From NCBI GenBank assembly GCA_025200525.1, contig CM045761.1, positions 103,020,182-103,084,181 of the forward strand: a stretch of DNA of 64,000 nucleotides, given 5' to 3'. The first letter of the stretch is position 1, and each line of letters starts with the position of its first letter. Below the pieces are notes generated by a model that was not told the origin of the DNA, did not search any database, and was given only the letters and a program-made list of their open reading frames with translations. Made by a program: the position numbers and the translations under genes. Positions 11,703 to 22,732 of this stretch are shown here, in pieces. This DNA is from Camellia lanceoleosa. Lineage: Eukaryota; Streptophyta; Magnoliopsida; Ericales; Theaceae.

Positions 11703-13020
11703 TTAATAGAGCTCAAAGTCATGAAATGATGTGAGTGAATGTCAGAGTCCGAAGATGACCCATTTTGACAAGGCTGTAAGACTTGGGCAAACAAACAAAC
11801 AAAATGCAGATGTAGTTGGCTAAACCCGAGAGTTGCCTATGTATCCCTTTGCAAGGAATCAAACCAGCGTAGTTCAGGGGCAGGATGCAAAATGATTCAC
11901 AATGCAATGCAATAATACAAATGCTATGTAGTGCAATGCAATAATATAACCAAACCACAAGTAGTGCTTACAACACAAATACCATAAAGGGATGGAGATG
12001 CAAAATCAAACTACATTTTACATAGAAAGAAGTGATCACAGCCAAACTATGCCTAACACTAGCTAAGTGTCTACACCCTAAATACTGGCCTTAGTGCAGT
12101 ATGGGTGCTTATACATAATAGAACCATGCTTCAATGTGAAAGGGGTGTGGGCACATGCAGAACTATGTTTTTTTGCAGAAATAGTACAAGTAATTGGGTG
12201 GTATGATACAAGTTAGGAATGATCTACTGGGGAAAGATGATGATCCTAAATGCTGAATGCAACAAGACAAAGTGCAATACAATGGATGCAATGGATGAAG
12301 TGAATAAGGGGCGCAGGCTGAACTACGTCTTACCTAGAAAAGGCATGGACACAAAACCAAACCATGTCTAACACAAAAAAGGTGTTGACACCCTCAATAC
12401 TGGCCTCAGTGCAGCATGGGTACATACACATGATAAAACTATGTTTCAACGACGGAAAGGTATGAGCACATATCAAACTAAGCTCAACATGGAAAGGATG
12501 CAGGTGATAAAATGGTATGATGTAATGGGTATAATGGATAGTGATGCAAGTGATAGATGCTATATGCAGCACGATAGAAGTACTAGATAATAGATGCGAT
12601 GTAGCAGCTATGAAGTGGTGCCTTAGAAAGCACCTTACAGGGGTAATTGGTGATGACTTACCTTACTGGAGATTTACCTCTTCTTCTTGGTTTCAAGACT
12701 TCTTCCTACATTTTGCGCTTCCAAACCACAAGTACTACTTTTCTCCCTGTCAATGTTTACAACTTTCCTTATTCTCCAATAGGGTGATAGATTAGGTTGA
12801 TTCAGTATCTAGAATTGAAGCGCATACAAGCTACCTCAACCTATGGGGCTGCCATATAGATTTCAAGCCAAGGATACACCCCTTGGTATTTAAACCAGAC
12901 TTTAGTTTCCGCCGTCTCAGTTGATCTCTTAGGAGCTTACTATAAACACAGTTAGGTGGCTATGCTAGACTGCCTGGAGCTGTTTGGGCATGACAAACAC
13001 CAAAGGAATTGCACCTGTAG
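11703..13020 (-). mobile_element. T1 3' untranslated region, proximal part
   Basis: Its first 90 bases match 33398-33490 of T2 closely (GACCCATTTTGACAAGG block). The motif GTTGCCTATGTATCC...GTAGTTC at 11832-11880 recurs at 15003-15050. A segment at 12010-12150 is repeated imperfectly at 12345-12500. No conserved protein is visible. Confidence 0.65.
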
Positions 13021-13024
13021 AGGA

Positions 13025-13890
13025 TTTAAGGTTTCCTAGACCCAACGAGTGCACAAGACAGTGCAGGTGAGGTACACAAAATAGTGCGATGCAAGGTAAA
13101 TGCACAAAATAGTGCTATATGAGTACACAAGACAATGTGATGCAAGTTGCAGAAGATAGTGCAATATGAGTACATAAGACAGTGCGATACAAGGTGAATG
13201 CACGCAACTGTGTGATACAGGTGCACAAGATAGTGCAATGTAAGTTGCACAAGACAGTGCGAGTGGGTGAATGTACAAAATTGTGCGATGCAAGGTGCAC
13301 AAAACAGTGAAATACAGGTAAATAGTGCACAAAACAATGTGAAGTGCAAAAAATTGTGCAATACAGGTAAATGCACAAAACAGTGCGAACAAGGTGCATG
13401 CACAAAATAGTGTCACTGAGGTGCACAAAACAATGCAATGTGGGTGAATACGCAAGATAGCGCAATGCAAGTGCACAAGACAGTGCGAGTGAGGGTGCAC
13501 AAGACAGTGCGATGTGGGTGAATGCACAAAACAGTGCGATATAGGTGAATGCACAAAACAGTGCGATACAGGTTGTAGAAGATAGTGTGATACAGGTGCA
13601 CAAGACAGTGCGATACAGGTGCACAAGACAATGTGATGTAGGTGCACAAAATAGTGTGATACAAGGTGAATGCACAAAATAGCGCGATGTAGGGTAGAAT
13701 GCACAAATCAATGCGAGATAAGATGAATGCGATTGGGTGCACAAAACAATACGATATAGGGTAGAATGCACAAATCAATGCGATGTAGGGTAGAATGCAC
13801 AAAACAGTGCTATATGGGTGCACAAAACAATGCGATATAAGATGAATGCACAAAACAATGCTATATGGGTGCACAAAATAGTGCGATACA
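13025..13890. repeat. Tandem array in the T1 3' region (variants of TGCACAAAACAGTGCGATA)
   Basis: About 35 degenerate units of 20-35 bp, each with TGCACAAAA or GCACAAGA followed by CAGTGCGATA or CAGTGCGAT. Unit lengths alternate because a GTGAATGC insert is present or absent. All three minus frames stay open over most of the array, giving His/Cys/Leu-rich translations that are repeat artefacts. The 3' region of Tat/Ogre elements is known to be hypervariable and to seed satellites, and this array sits exactly there. Confidence 0.9.
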
Positions 13891-14990
13891 CCTTTATGGA
13901 ATGAGTGTAGGGCAACTTGCCATAACTTATTGAAATGTAATTAAAAAGCACTATGGAAGGTAACTCAACGAAAGTCTGTTTAAGTACAGAACAAAGTCAA
14001 GAGCAAGAGAAACCAATCATGCAGTTCAAATGAACCAGAGTGTATGAGCATGCATGCATAATCCAAATCACATCTATTAATCAAAGGGAATGTGGCAATC
14101 CCAAGAGAGTTTTGAAATGGTCGGAGACAACTTTCTAAATCTGAATCATATCAGAATCATCATGGGGATAAGCGACCCTAATCTAGGAGAAAGTGCTCGA
14201 CAAATGGCTCTGAGTGGCTGGAGAGAAAGGTTGGGTTCATGCCTCTTATTCGATGGATGGCCCAGTCAGATGTACTGAAAATTGCCCCTAATGTCCAGCC
14301 ATTGGCCACCTTTTTCAACAGTATGTAGGCACATGTGATGGGGATCATCAAATCATAGAATGGTTGCCAACCAATTAGACTCATGTTTCCCTTCTGTCCC
14401 AGCATGTTAAGAACTTACTCCAGTCCCCTACAAAGTAGTAACGGATTCCTCATATACACTTTGCAATGATCATGAATGTGATGCCCCTTGTATGGGTATT
14501 CTCAGCTCGTTTATGAATTCCATACATGGACTTGTTTTAGAGCTTGGAGAGAACCTTCATGTATGGAATTTTGATGATGCCACTCTGTTGAACTTCGAGC
14601 GACAGACACGCTATGGTGACTCGATGAAGAGTGTTGACTGAGACAAATACCAAGCATGACACAACAGAACTCACAATTGATCCAAAAGCAGAAAAAGACT
14701 CAAAGTGACTCATCATTCATAGTGCTCTAGTGTTACTTATGTTCCCTTTACAAATCGATTTCGTAAAACCCGAGTTTTGATTCTTTTTTGTTGCTCAAGT
14801 TAGAGATTCTACTAATAAGTTCAAGTATTGAAAATTGCTCCACTTGTTGCTTCAAACTAGTTCCTTCTTACCCAATGCAAATATGATATGAGCAACAGTC
14901 GGCGTAGCTCATGGATTGATGCGAAGCTGTGACGTGAATTGGGCAAAAAGATCGGGTCGAGATAGACGCGATGGGTATGGTTGAGACCAA
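13891..14990. other. T1 3' region, no recognisable feature
   Basis: Only short frames without recognisable motifs. Two nearby copies of TCCATACATG...GAATT around 14518-14565 form a weak inverted pair. T2 has unrelated sequence at the same place. Confidence 0.5.
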
Positions 14991-15245
14991 ACTTTAGGAT
15001 GAAGTTGCCTACATATCCCAAGATGGGAATCAGGTCAACGTAGTTCATGATTGAGGTTTACTCGGGTATTGACACTCTCCTTTTTTACTCTAACTTTTGC
15101 CAAAGTTGGCCCTTCAAGTTTTCAACCTTGCAAGCTTTATTTATTTGATTCATCATTTTTCATGCTCTAACTTTTGCCTAGGTCGCCCTTTAAGGTTTTT
15201 GGCCTAGCGAGCCTCTCAAGGATAGCTTTAGAACACTTGTGGTGA
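14991..15245 (-). mobile_element. T1 post-pol conserved segment with empty S1-type site
   Basis: Matches 40840-40851 plus 45508-45730 of T2: GAAGTTGCCTACATATCC followed by two CTCTAACTTTTGCC blocks and CCTAGCGAGCCTCTCAA. In T2 the segment is split by solo LTR S1; here it is uninterrupted. Homology stops near 15240, where T2 continues into integrase. Confidence 0.8.
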
Positions 15246-15889
15246 ATTTGATCAATAGTCATCCTTACCCTAACACTAGAACTGGCTTCGCCTTAATTTG
15301 TGCTTGATTTTCCATTCTTTTATGCATGTCTTTGTCGTCTCTTTAGTTCTTCTCACGATACTTCCTCGCATTGGCTTTCTCGAATCCAGATAAAAGTTCC
15401 CTTCCACTTGATTGATTGGATTTAATTCCAATGAATACCCCTGGCTTGATGGTTGACTTTTTTGTTTTTTTTCTTTTCTTTTCTTATTTTTTTTCTTCTT
15501 TTCTCTTCTTGTTTTTGGTTTTTTTTTTTCTTTTTTCTTCTTTTCTCTTTTTCCTTTTCCATTTCTTTTGAAAATAATAAAAACACCAAGGGGGAGAAAT
15601 TCTATGATTGTGACGTTTGAAAGCCACTTTGTACTTGCTGGTCTGAAAGCCGCCTTTTGCTTGCCAAAATGATCGCCTAATGACAAAGAGAATCCCAAGA
15701 CAATGCAAAATACCATGCACAATTCTGAACCTACCTTTGCAAGTTTGCAAAAGAAACAACTTAAAATTCTTGAAACATGAAGGACTTTGAATCAATAGGT
15801 CAAAACGCACTCAAACCATTTGGAGGATTCTTCTCAACACTAGAGCTTATTAACGGAATCTCATTCAAAAAACAATCTCGAAGTTTTCC
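15246..15889. other. Unassigned stretch with a polypyrimidine tract
   Basis: A T/C-rich tract of about 110 bases lies at 15459-15568. Lys/Arg-rich translations on minus come from that tract. The rest matches nothing else in the window and marks the rearranged border between the T1 3' region and S2. Confidence 0.4.
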
Positions 15890-16889
15890 TATTTCCAAAA
15901 AAGAAGCTAGTTAGTAATCAATGCATAATCCTAGCTATGTCAACAATGCCTAATGCAACACATGCAAAATGCAACTAAGATAGGCTCGGCTATTCTAAGA
16001 TGTCATGTGAATGCTAAAATTTGATACATGTATTCAAATAGGGATTGAAATACAATGCATTTAGTATGATGTGTCGAGTCCGGTGCATGCAAGATAGATG
16101 AATGGATGCAAACATGCTAGCATAAGGATGCTAATTGAAATATGTCCTAAAACTAACCACTGAAAGCAGATAAGTAAAAGGGAGAAAGAAATGGGGGTTG
16201 GAAGACATTCACACACTCACGTACACTTATTACAAAATTCGCCCTCTCGACGGAGGGTCCGAATGAGTACACTAAGCTAGCTACGCTAAGCTAAGCAACT
16301 AATCTAATTATCTAATTAGACTAATTATTACATAATCAAATTGAATAACTAGCTAACACTAAGCTAATTATTACAACATCGAATTGAAAATTAGCTATGC
16401 TAAGCTAATTAAGAATTTACAATGATGGAATCAATTAGCAAATACATCAACTAATTAAACAGCAAATTCACTAACTACACAAAGCAGTTAAAACAGCCTC
16501 GAGGAGATGGGCATATGCATGCTTGGTCCACTTCGCTCAGAAATCACTGCCGTGCCTCATGTTGCCTCTATTTGTACACTTCTGTATCTCTGAAAATTGT
16601 GCCAACTTCCATAGTGCTTCTGACCCACATTAGGAAAAATCTGAGGGGTGGTCAGCCAAGAGGAAAGGCCATCGGCCAAGTATAATAATCATCGGCCAAT
16701 TTTTATGGTTATCGGCCAATTTTGATAGCCGATCGGCCAATTCTTCCTGCAAACTCTCCTTTTGCTGCAACAGCGCACAAACAGAGGCATGGCAATGTAT
16801 TTGCAAGAAAATGGGTATGCAATTGCACCCCTTATCATGTCTAAGGCTCAAAGGTGTAGGTTGCTCGAGCCATTAATCATCCATTTCGA

Positions 16890-17290
16890 TGCATGATTGC
16901 CAAAGAGGCCGAGTTGCACAAATCAATGCCAAATGAATGCACAAAAACACATAAATGCCTTAACCTCTATCATGCTTGATCAAGAGGGTTGGCAACCTAG
17001 GATTGAGGCACATTTCATCACTTCAAGTATGAAACGTCCCTCATTCCTCGTGTTTGGACTAACACCCAAACCAAACACAATGCAATGCATGCACAACTTA
17101 ACAAAGCTAATGGCATGCAAACAATGTAATGCAATCTGAGCATGCAAGCACCATGCAATGCTACTCAAACAATGCAACAACACTTTATCTAATCAACATG
17201 CTAAACATCATGAACATGCAACAACATGCAAGTAAGAATGTCATAAGCATGCAAATGTCATGCAACTCAAGCATGCAAACATGATACAAT
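16890..17290. repeat. CATGCA/TGCATG-rich segment of S2
   Basis: Dense runs of CATGCA, ATGCAA and GCATGC. CATGCA is the RY motif bound by plant B3-domain factors, but here it may just reflect degenerate microsatellite growth. Minus frames are low complexity. Confidence 0.5.
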
Positions 17291-17484
17291 ATAACAACAT
17301 TGAAACAACATGCTGAATGGACTTAAACCAAAAGTGGACAGATCTCAATCGTGCCCAAATCAGTGGCCATAACACTCTTAAAAGATAGAATGAAAGGCTA
17401 GAAATTACATGCTTATGCAATGGCCCATCAACTAGGCACAAGAGCACAACTCTCAAAAGTGCTCAAAGAGTGACAAATGTGGAA

Positions 17485-18240
17485 GTGTGACAATGCTATA
17501 AGCTCTGAAATCAAGTAAGAAATGATGCCAAATCATTTAAACAACATAAGCATGGCATGCTAGAAGGCTCAAAGCTTGAAACTAGCATAGGCACTTGCAC
17601 TATAGCTATGCAAAACATGAACCACATGGCCAAGACACCTCAAAAGAGTCCTAGAGCATGTCAAATCAAGGCTAAAACATGCATGGACTAGAGCCAAAAC
17701 AAGCTAGTATAAAGGGCATGAAGCATGGAGTATGCAAGGCCAATAAGGAAGGTTACATTACACCTATCAAAACCAAGCATGAGTTGGCTTTACCAACAAA
17801 AATTAGAGTTATATTATGGAAAAATAACACCAAAAATGCATTGATATGGTGGCCCAAAAGCTTAGGTAAGATGGCATGCATATAGGCTCATACTTAAGGC
17901 ATAAAGAACCAACTCCTTAATGACAATTAAAGAGTGATAAACATGAGAGTATGGAAAATATATAAGCTCTGAAATTCCATGCCAAATGATGCCAAGGCAT
18001 GCAAACATCACAAGTATAGCATGGTAGGGGCCTCAAAACTCAAGACTAGTCAAGGCATTTGCACTAGTTCTATACAAAACATGAGTCATATGACCAAGGA
18101 AGCCCAAAAAAGTCCTAAATCATGTCAAAATAATGCTAAAACATGTATGGAGTGTAGCCAAAATAAGCTAGCATGATTGGGCAAAACATCCAGCATGTTA
18201 GACTAGTAAGCATGGATTACACTACAAGTGTATAAAGCAT
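17485..18240. repeat. Degenerate tandem repeat of about 464 bp inside S2
   Basis: AGCTCTGAAA at 17501 and again at 17965 starts two parallel segments with the same order of blocks (AGCATGG, ACTTGCACTA, CAAAACATGA, GACCAAG, AAACATG). Related blocks recur in S1 (about 43560-43900) and T2 (about 32030-32280) but not in the shorter T1 LTRs, which may explain part of the LTR length differences. Confidence 0.65.
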
Positions 18241-19127
18241 GCAAGAGGTGAGTCCACCAATCAAAATCAGAGTTATAACATGTCAAAATAACACCAAAAA
18301 CATGCTACTTTGTAAGGCTAACAAGGCTAGCGAAGAGGATTTACACCACAAGTGCAATATGCATGCAAGAGGTGACCAAGACAGCCAAACACAGAGTTAT
18401 GGAAGGTCTGATAAGTCACAAAAATGAGCCTAAACAAAGCCATAAAGAAGTAAAAACACATGCTCATTTGGTTGGCCATCAACACTAGCAAGCAAGACAA
18501 GAGGAGAGGGGACCACCCTCTCCTATTTGGGCCCTCAAAACAGGGTTTTTACCAGTGAAAATCCTCTGGATTTCAGTGGTTCTAAGGCCAAAAAGAAGTT
18601 TGAAATGTTTGAAAGTTAGCTCACATGGCCTTACAAGCCAAGGAGCAAAAGGGAGGACAACTCCCTACCCAACCAAGGCACAAACCAAGACTTTTATGAC
18701 TGGAAAATAGAGGAAAAACAGAGGTTTTTTTAGTTTAACACCACCCCAAAAAACAGCCCCAAAGTAGTTGAAAACTATGGCAAAGCTAGTATGCAAACAA
18801 GCTAAAAGGAGTGAGTGATTTCCTTTGGAGCATAGCAGAAAAATGGCCTTTTTCTTGGCTCAAATGACCTTCTATCAGCGCAAAAATAAGCTCCAAGGGA
18901 CCTCAACCCATAGATATGCAACCTTGATGAAGGATGCCTAGGCAAACTAGAAGTATTTCTTTACTTCTATGCACTTCTCTGCACAAAAGGGTAAAAGAGA
19001 GAGCAAACTAGAGAGAAAGGTAGAGATTTAGCTCTAGAAATTGTAGAGAGAGAGGAGTTTTTAGTGAGAGAAGCTCTCAAACTTATTTAAGAAGTTCTCA
19101 CCCTCCAAAAATATGAGATATAGGTTC

Positions 19128-19332
19128 ATATATAGCAATTCAGGAGCTTTTGGTCGAAAATATCTAAGTTGGGACAGTTGGAGCTTGCTGGAAACAGCTG
19201 GAGATGAAATATCTTCAAAAAATCTGAATTTGTGTCACCCTTGGCTGATTGGCCATTTTTCGTGCCGATCTGCTACTTGTGATGGCCGATCTGCTACTTT
19301 TTTGGCCAATTGCACATATTTGTGGCCAGTGG
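19128..19332 (-). promoter_or_regulatory. U3 promoter block of S2
   Basis: TATA box at 19128-19135, perfect AAAATATCT at 19157-19165, GGCC-type array at 19241-19332. Same order as the other Tat LTRs. Confidence 0.65.
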
Positions 19333-19351
19333 CAAATTCTGCTCTGCAGGT

Positions 19352-19660
19352 CTAACTTCAAACGGGCATAACTCCTTCATATGAACTCCTTTTCGGGTCA
19401 TTCTTGTGTGTAAATTGAAGCCCCGGAAGTAAGATTTCCAATGGTGGCAGACTAGCATCAAAATTCCAACTATGAAAAAGTTATGCTTGTTTTGGTGAAG
19501 CCGCTCAGTTTCGATCCTACCCGTATTGATGCCCAACTTCAACCAATCATATCTTTCCCATCCGGACTCGGCTTTAGGAGATTCTTGAGTGTAAAATGAA
19601 GCTCCATAAGTCTTATTTCCAATGGTGGTGGCTTCATAGCTTAAATCCAAGTGCATAGAC
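19352..19660. repeat. Two tandem copies of the shared LTR module in S2
   Basis: First copy about 19352-19470, second 19528-19660, each with AACTTCAA, a TTCTTG block, a TGAAGC block and TTTCCAATGGTGG. S1 has the same doublet; T1 LTRs and L1 have one copy; T2 LTRs have none that I can see. Confidence 0.75.
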
Positions 19661-20179
19661 AAATAAGCCTAATTTAGCAAGGACCGCTCGACTCTCTCTT
19701 AGCAATTCATACCCAACTTCTTCCTCGGCTAGGTTTCTTCCCTCTCCTCTGATTTTCTTCAACTCCAAACCCCTAAACAAGGTTTTTTGAAAGATTTTTC
19801 AAAGATTTCATCTCTCTTTCATTCATTTCCACTTTGTCCTTACTCGGTTTATCGAAAAGCGCAACATTTGACAAAATGCAAGCCTTGGAACATCGTAGAA
19901 ACTTCTTTTCAAAAATATTTTGAAAGAGAGGGTTTTAAGGTCTAAAAATCTTTTGATCAAGATTATTTTGGTCCAATAGAGGTATGAAGTTGGGATTTGA
20001 CTTTCTCCTTGTCGAAGAAATTAAACCATCTCCCTACACACCTTTCACCAAGTAAACCATCAGCAGTGCCCAAGTCTTAAGGGCAGTCAAAAATGGGGTG
20101 TCTATAGGGAGCTTTTTGACAAGATCGAAACCCCAAATGTTAAATCTGCCACCATTCTTTAAAGGTCTTCAATCATTCC

Positions 20180-21790
20180 TAACATCTCAGCAGTAGTGGG
20201 TTCGGTCATTTGGCGCTCTTGGCATACCCAAACTGGATTGGGTCATCCATCATGCACAAATCAGTACTTTCAACATTGAACACCTTTGGCTTGGGAGATA
20301 GGCTGGGATGATGTATATGCTGGGGTTGAAGGTAGATGGAAGCCTATGGATGAGGTTAACGTAAGGAGAAGGTACTTGGTCATGGATGGAAAGTGGGTTG
20401 GTGGTAACATTGGGTTCTTGATATGGAGCTATCATCTGGTTGTCGATGAGATTCTGAACCTCATGACGAAGGCAATAACAATGATCGGTGCCATGACTAC
20501 GCTACTGATAGTACGCACAATATTTGGTGGGGTTATGTCTAGCAGGGAGTGGGTCAGGAAGAGGTTGGGGATCAAGGGGTTTGAGATGCCCTATTTCTAT
20601 TAGAACTTTTAGTGCGCTGGTTAGGCTCATATGGAGGGGGCTGAAAGTTCTGCCTTGAGCTCTAGTTGGGCTGGCTATTTATGGGTTGGCATTAGCAAAG
20701 TGGTCAACAGTTTTACGATTAGTGGTGGCGAATGATTTGATGGGTTTGTGAATAGTGCTACCGCTAGCATTGGTATTCCCAGAAAACACCTTCATTGTTG
20801 GTTCATTTGCTCTAGGAATAATCCCTTTGTTAAATGCGTTCTCAATCTGAACCCCCAATTCATGCAAAATTTTTAAAGTGAACAGCGGAGCGACTATTAA
20901 CTTTTGCAACATATCAGGCTCAAGGTTCTGTACCACTATCCACACTTTGTCCCTCTCAGAACGTCGATCTACCATATGTACTACCTTTGCTCTCCACCTT
21001 GCAACAAATTCCACAAAAGGGTCTTCAGGATTCTAGTGGGTTGCTTCAAGCTCTTGGGTGGTCATTTCAATTTGGGTATTATAAGAATACTAATTGACAA
21101 ACGCCTCAACCAAATCTTCCCAGTTCTGCTTCACTTTATCCTCCAACTTGGCGTACCAAGTGGTTGCTATGCCCGACAAGGTTCTTCCATACAGAGAGAG
21201 TTTCTGAGGCTTAGCTAAACCCATTGGTTTCAGGACATCTAAGAAAAGCTGGATATGTACCATAGGATCTCCAGACCCGTTGAAATGGTCAATGTGTGGC
21301 ATTTTGAATCTTTCTGGGAGCCTTACGGCAGCCTCGGTGTACCCATCCTCAATGTCGGGAATAGAGCTAATTCCCTATGCCTTTTTGAATTACTTCTCAA
21401 GGTTAGCAATTTTTAATGAGGTCGGGTCATGATCATTAATATTAAGGGGATAAAGCCCCTCATTAGGCTACACCAGGGAGGTCTCGAGCTTGAGCTAACC
21501 CTTCTCGAGGATCTAGACTTTGCAAATCTTTAGTTAGCAAAGGTGGATCAAAGTTTAGCTGGGGGCCCGGGACTGGATGTGTAGTAGATGCCCCAGATAG
21601 GTGTTCCATTTCAACATTGGTCTCATCTTGCATGGCAATTCCCTGATGTAAAGCCGCTATCATGGCCATAATTTCTTCTGGACAATGTGCCATCACGGGT
21701 CCACTGAGTTGGCAATTGGGGAAATAGATAGATGTAACACGAGAGCTAACTAACATGACTTTTGACCGGTTATACTTGATGTATCCGAAC
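20180..21790 (-). pseudogene. T1 gag relic (Tat/Ogre type)
   Basis: Broken gag, reading leftwards. The conserved core at 21302-21090 has the GSGDP, LYGRTLSG and TTWYAKLED motifs typical of Ty3-gypsy capsid. Then comes the segment with NLEPDMLQKLIV (21014-20679) and a C-terminal zinc-knuckle region near 20500 in which the second cysteine is lost (YCAYYQ followed by a stop). It parallels T2 gag (51541-53260) closely in order. In-frame stops sit between all segments, many where a Q or W codon is expected. Gag builds the particle that packages element RNA; this copy cannot. Downstream it runs straight into S2, so protease and pol are absent. The Tat gag assignment is firm, the exact ends are not. 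Confidence 0.82.
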
Positions 21791-22713
21791 TAGATTAGTC
21801 TAGCTAGGTTTGTTGGATTGGACTTTTTAGAATGGGTCTTTTGGCATTGGATGGATCTTTTTGGGTTGGTTTTGGGGATTAGATGGATTCGCCTTTCTTT
21901 GAGTGGGTTTTTCTAGGATTTGGATGGATTTGTAATGGGTTAGGACTTTACGGGTTGGATTGGATTGGGCCTTTCTTTGAGTTAGTCTTGCTCCTTCTTT
22001 GGCTCTAACAAACCTGGCATTAAAAACAAATGCCCCATCAGATCAGGATACCTGGTATGCTGGTCACAATAAAGCAACATACAATGTTTGGCCCTGGCTT
22101 TAGTTTATCAAACACAAACCCCTGGATTTTGACCCAAATTCTGATTCTGATATGACCCTCAAGTTTTCAAAGAAATCTCCTTAAGATTAAGACTCTCCCA
22201 AGATTGCATCATACATTTCCAAAGATTTCACACTTTGCACAAAAGCATTCAAAACACACCTATGAGATGTTAGGGTTCCCCTATCCTAGCTTTGGAGTGA
22301 TCTATAGTTTCACTACTTCAAGCAAGTAGTTTTACACAATCCTGCATACGGGTGAGCATCTTGTCCTAAGTTGGAACAATCACTTTGGCTTTACTATATG
22401 CAGCTGGGCTGATTGGTCAAAAGGATACCTCAGCAAGATTACCTAATATACCTCTCACACCTAACATTGAGAAGTGAAAAGAGGATCAAATGGTGCAGTG
22501 ATAATCCAAATCCAAGGGTTGTGTTCCCAACATGGCGAGTCCATAACCGGTCGACCTTTTGGCAAGCTTTTAGGCAAGCCTCGGCAAACCATCCAGAATA
22601 GGAGATGGAAACACGGTGAATTAAAGCGCACCAATGCAAATGCAATGCAATGCAAAGAACATATAAGTATAGATAAAATTCCACATCATGAACTTTGAGT
22701 CAAGTTCCCCAAA
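21791..22713 (-). mobile_element. T1 5' leader
   Basis: Untranslated leader between primer site and gag. Positions 22240-22713 match 53600-54065 of T2 (ATTGGTCAAAAG and CACCTAATATACC blocks). Short minus frames are not conserved as protein between the two leaders, so I see no ORF1 like that of some Ogre elements. Confidence 0.65.
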
Positions 22714-22732
22714 TTCTCCAGTGAGTCACGAC
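22714..22732 (-). promoter_or_regulatory. Degenerate primer binding site region of T1
   Basis: Minus reads TCGTGACTCACTGGAGA beside the LTR end, alignable with TGGCAACTCTGTTGGGGA of T2 but mutated. By position this is the primer site; the tRNA type is inferred from T2. Confidence 0.5.

Larger units (their letters stand above)
15890..20106 (-). mobile_element. S2, truncated Tat-family LTR inside T1
   Basis: Most similar to S1 (40852-45507): both have the CATATATAG promoter, a duplicated AACTTCAAA module and long degenerate internal repeats. The right end is ...GGTGTCTATA at 20106. The left 700-800 bp present in S1 is missing, so S2 was truncated or deleted together with T1 pol. A GGCC-type array lies at 16647-16745. 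It could be a solo LTR or the remnant of a larger nested element. Confidence 0.75.

Noticed and set aside
13026..13874. Three overlapping minus-strand frames of 125-222 codons rich in His, Cys and Leu
   Set aside because: They lie wholly inside the tandem array. All three frames are open because the unit has no minus stop, so they are by-products of the repeat.
13025..13890. CRISPR-like alternation of repeats and spacers
   Set aside because: Units are degenerate, spacers are not distinct, and the setting is a plant retrotransposon 3' region.
14090..14405. Possible coding segment on either strand in the T1 3' region
   Set aside because: Frames of 62-75 codons without motif and without a counterpart in T2.
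15276..15810. Lys/Arg-rich minus-strand frames
   Set aside because: Composition comes from translating the polypyrimidine tract at 15459-15568 on its purine strand. No similarity or start context.
22439..22698. Possible ORF1 before gag in T1 (and 53755-54037 in T2)
   Set aside because: The two leaders align as DNA, but the translated frames do not stay open or similar in the same frame.
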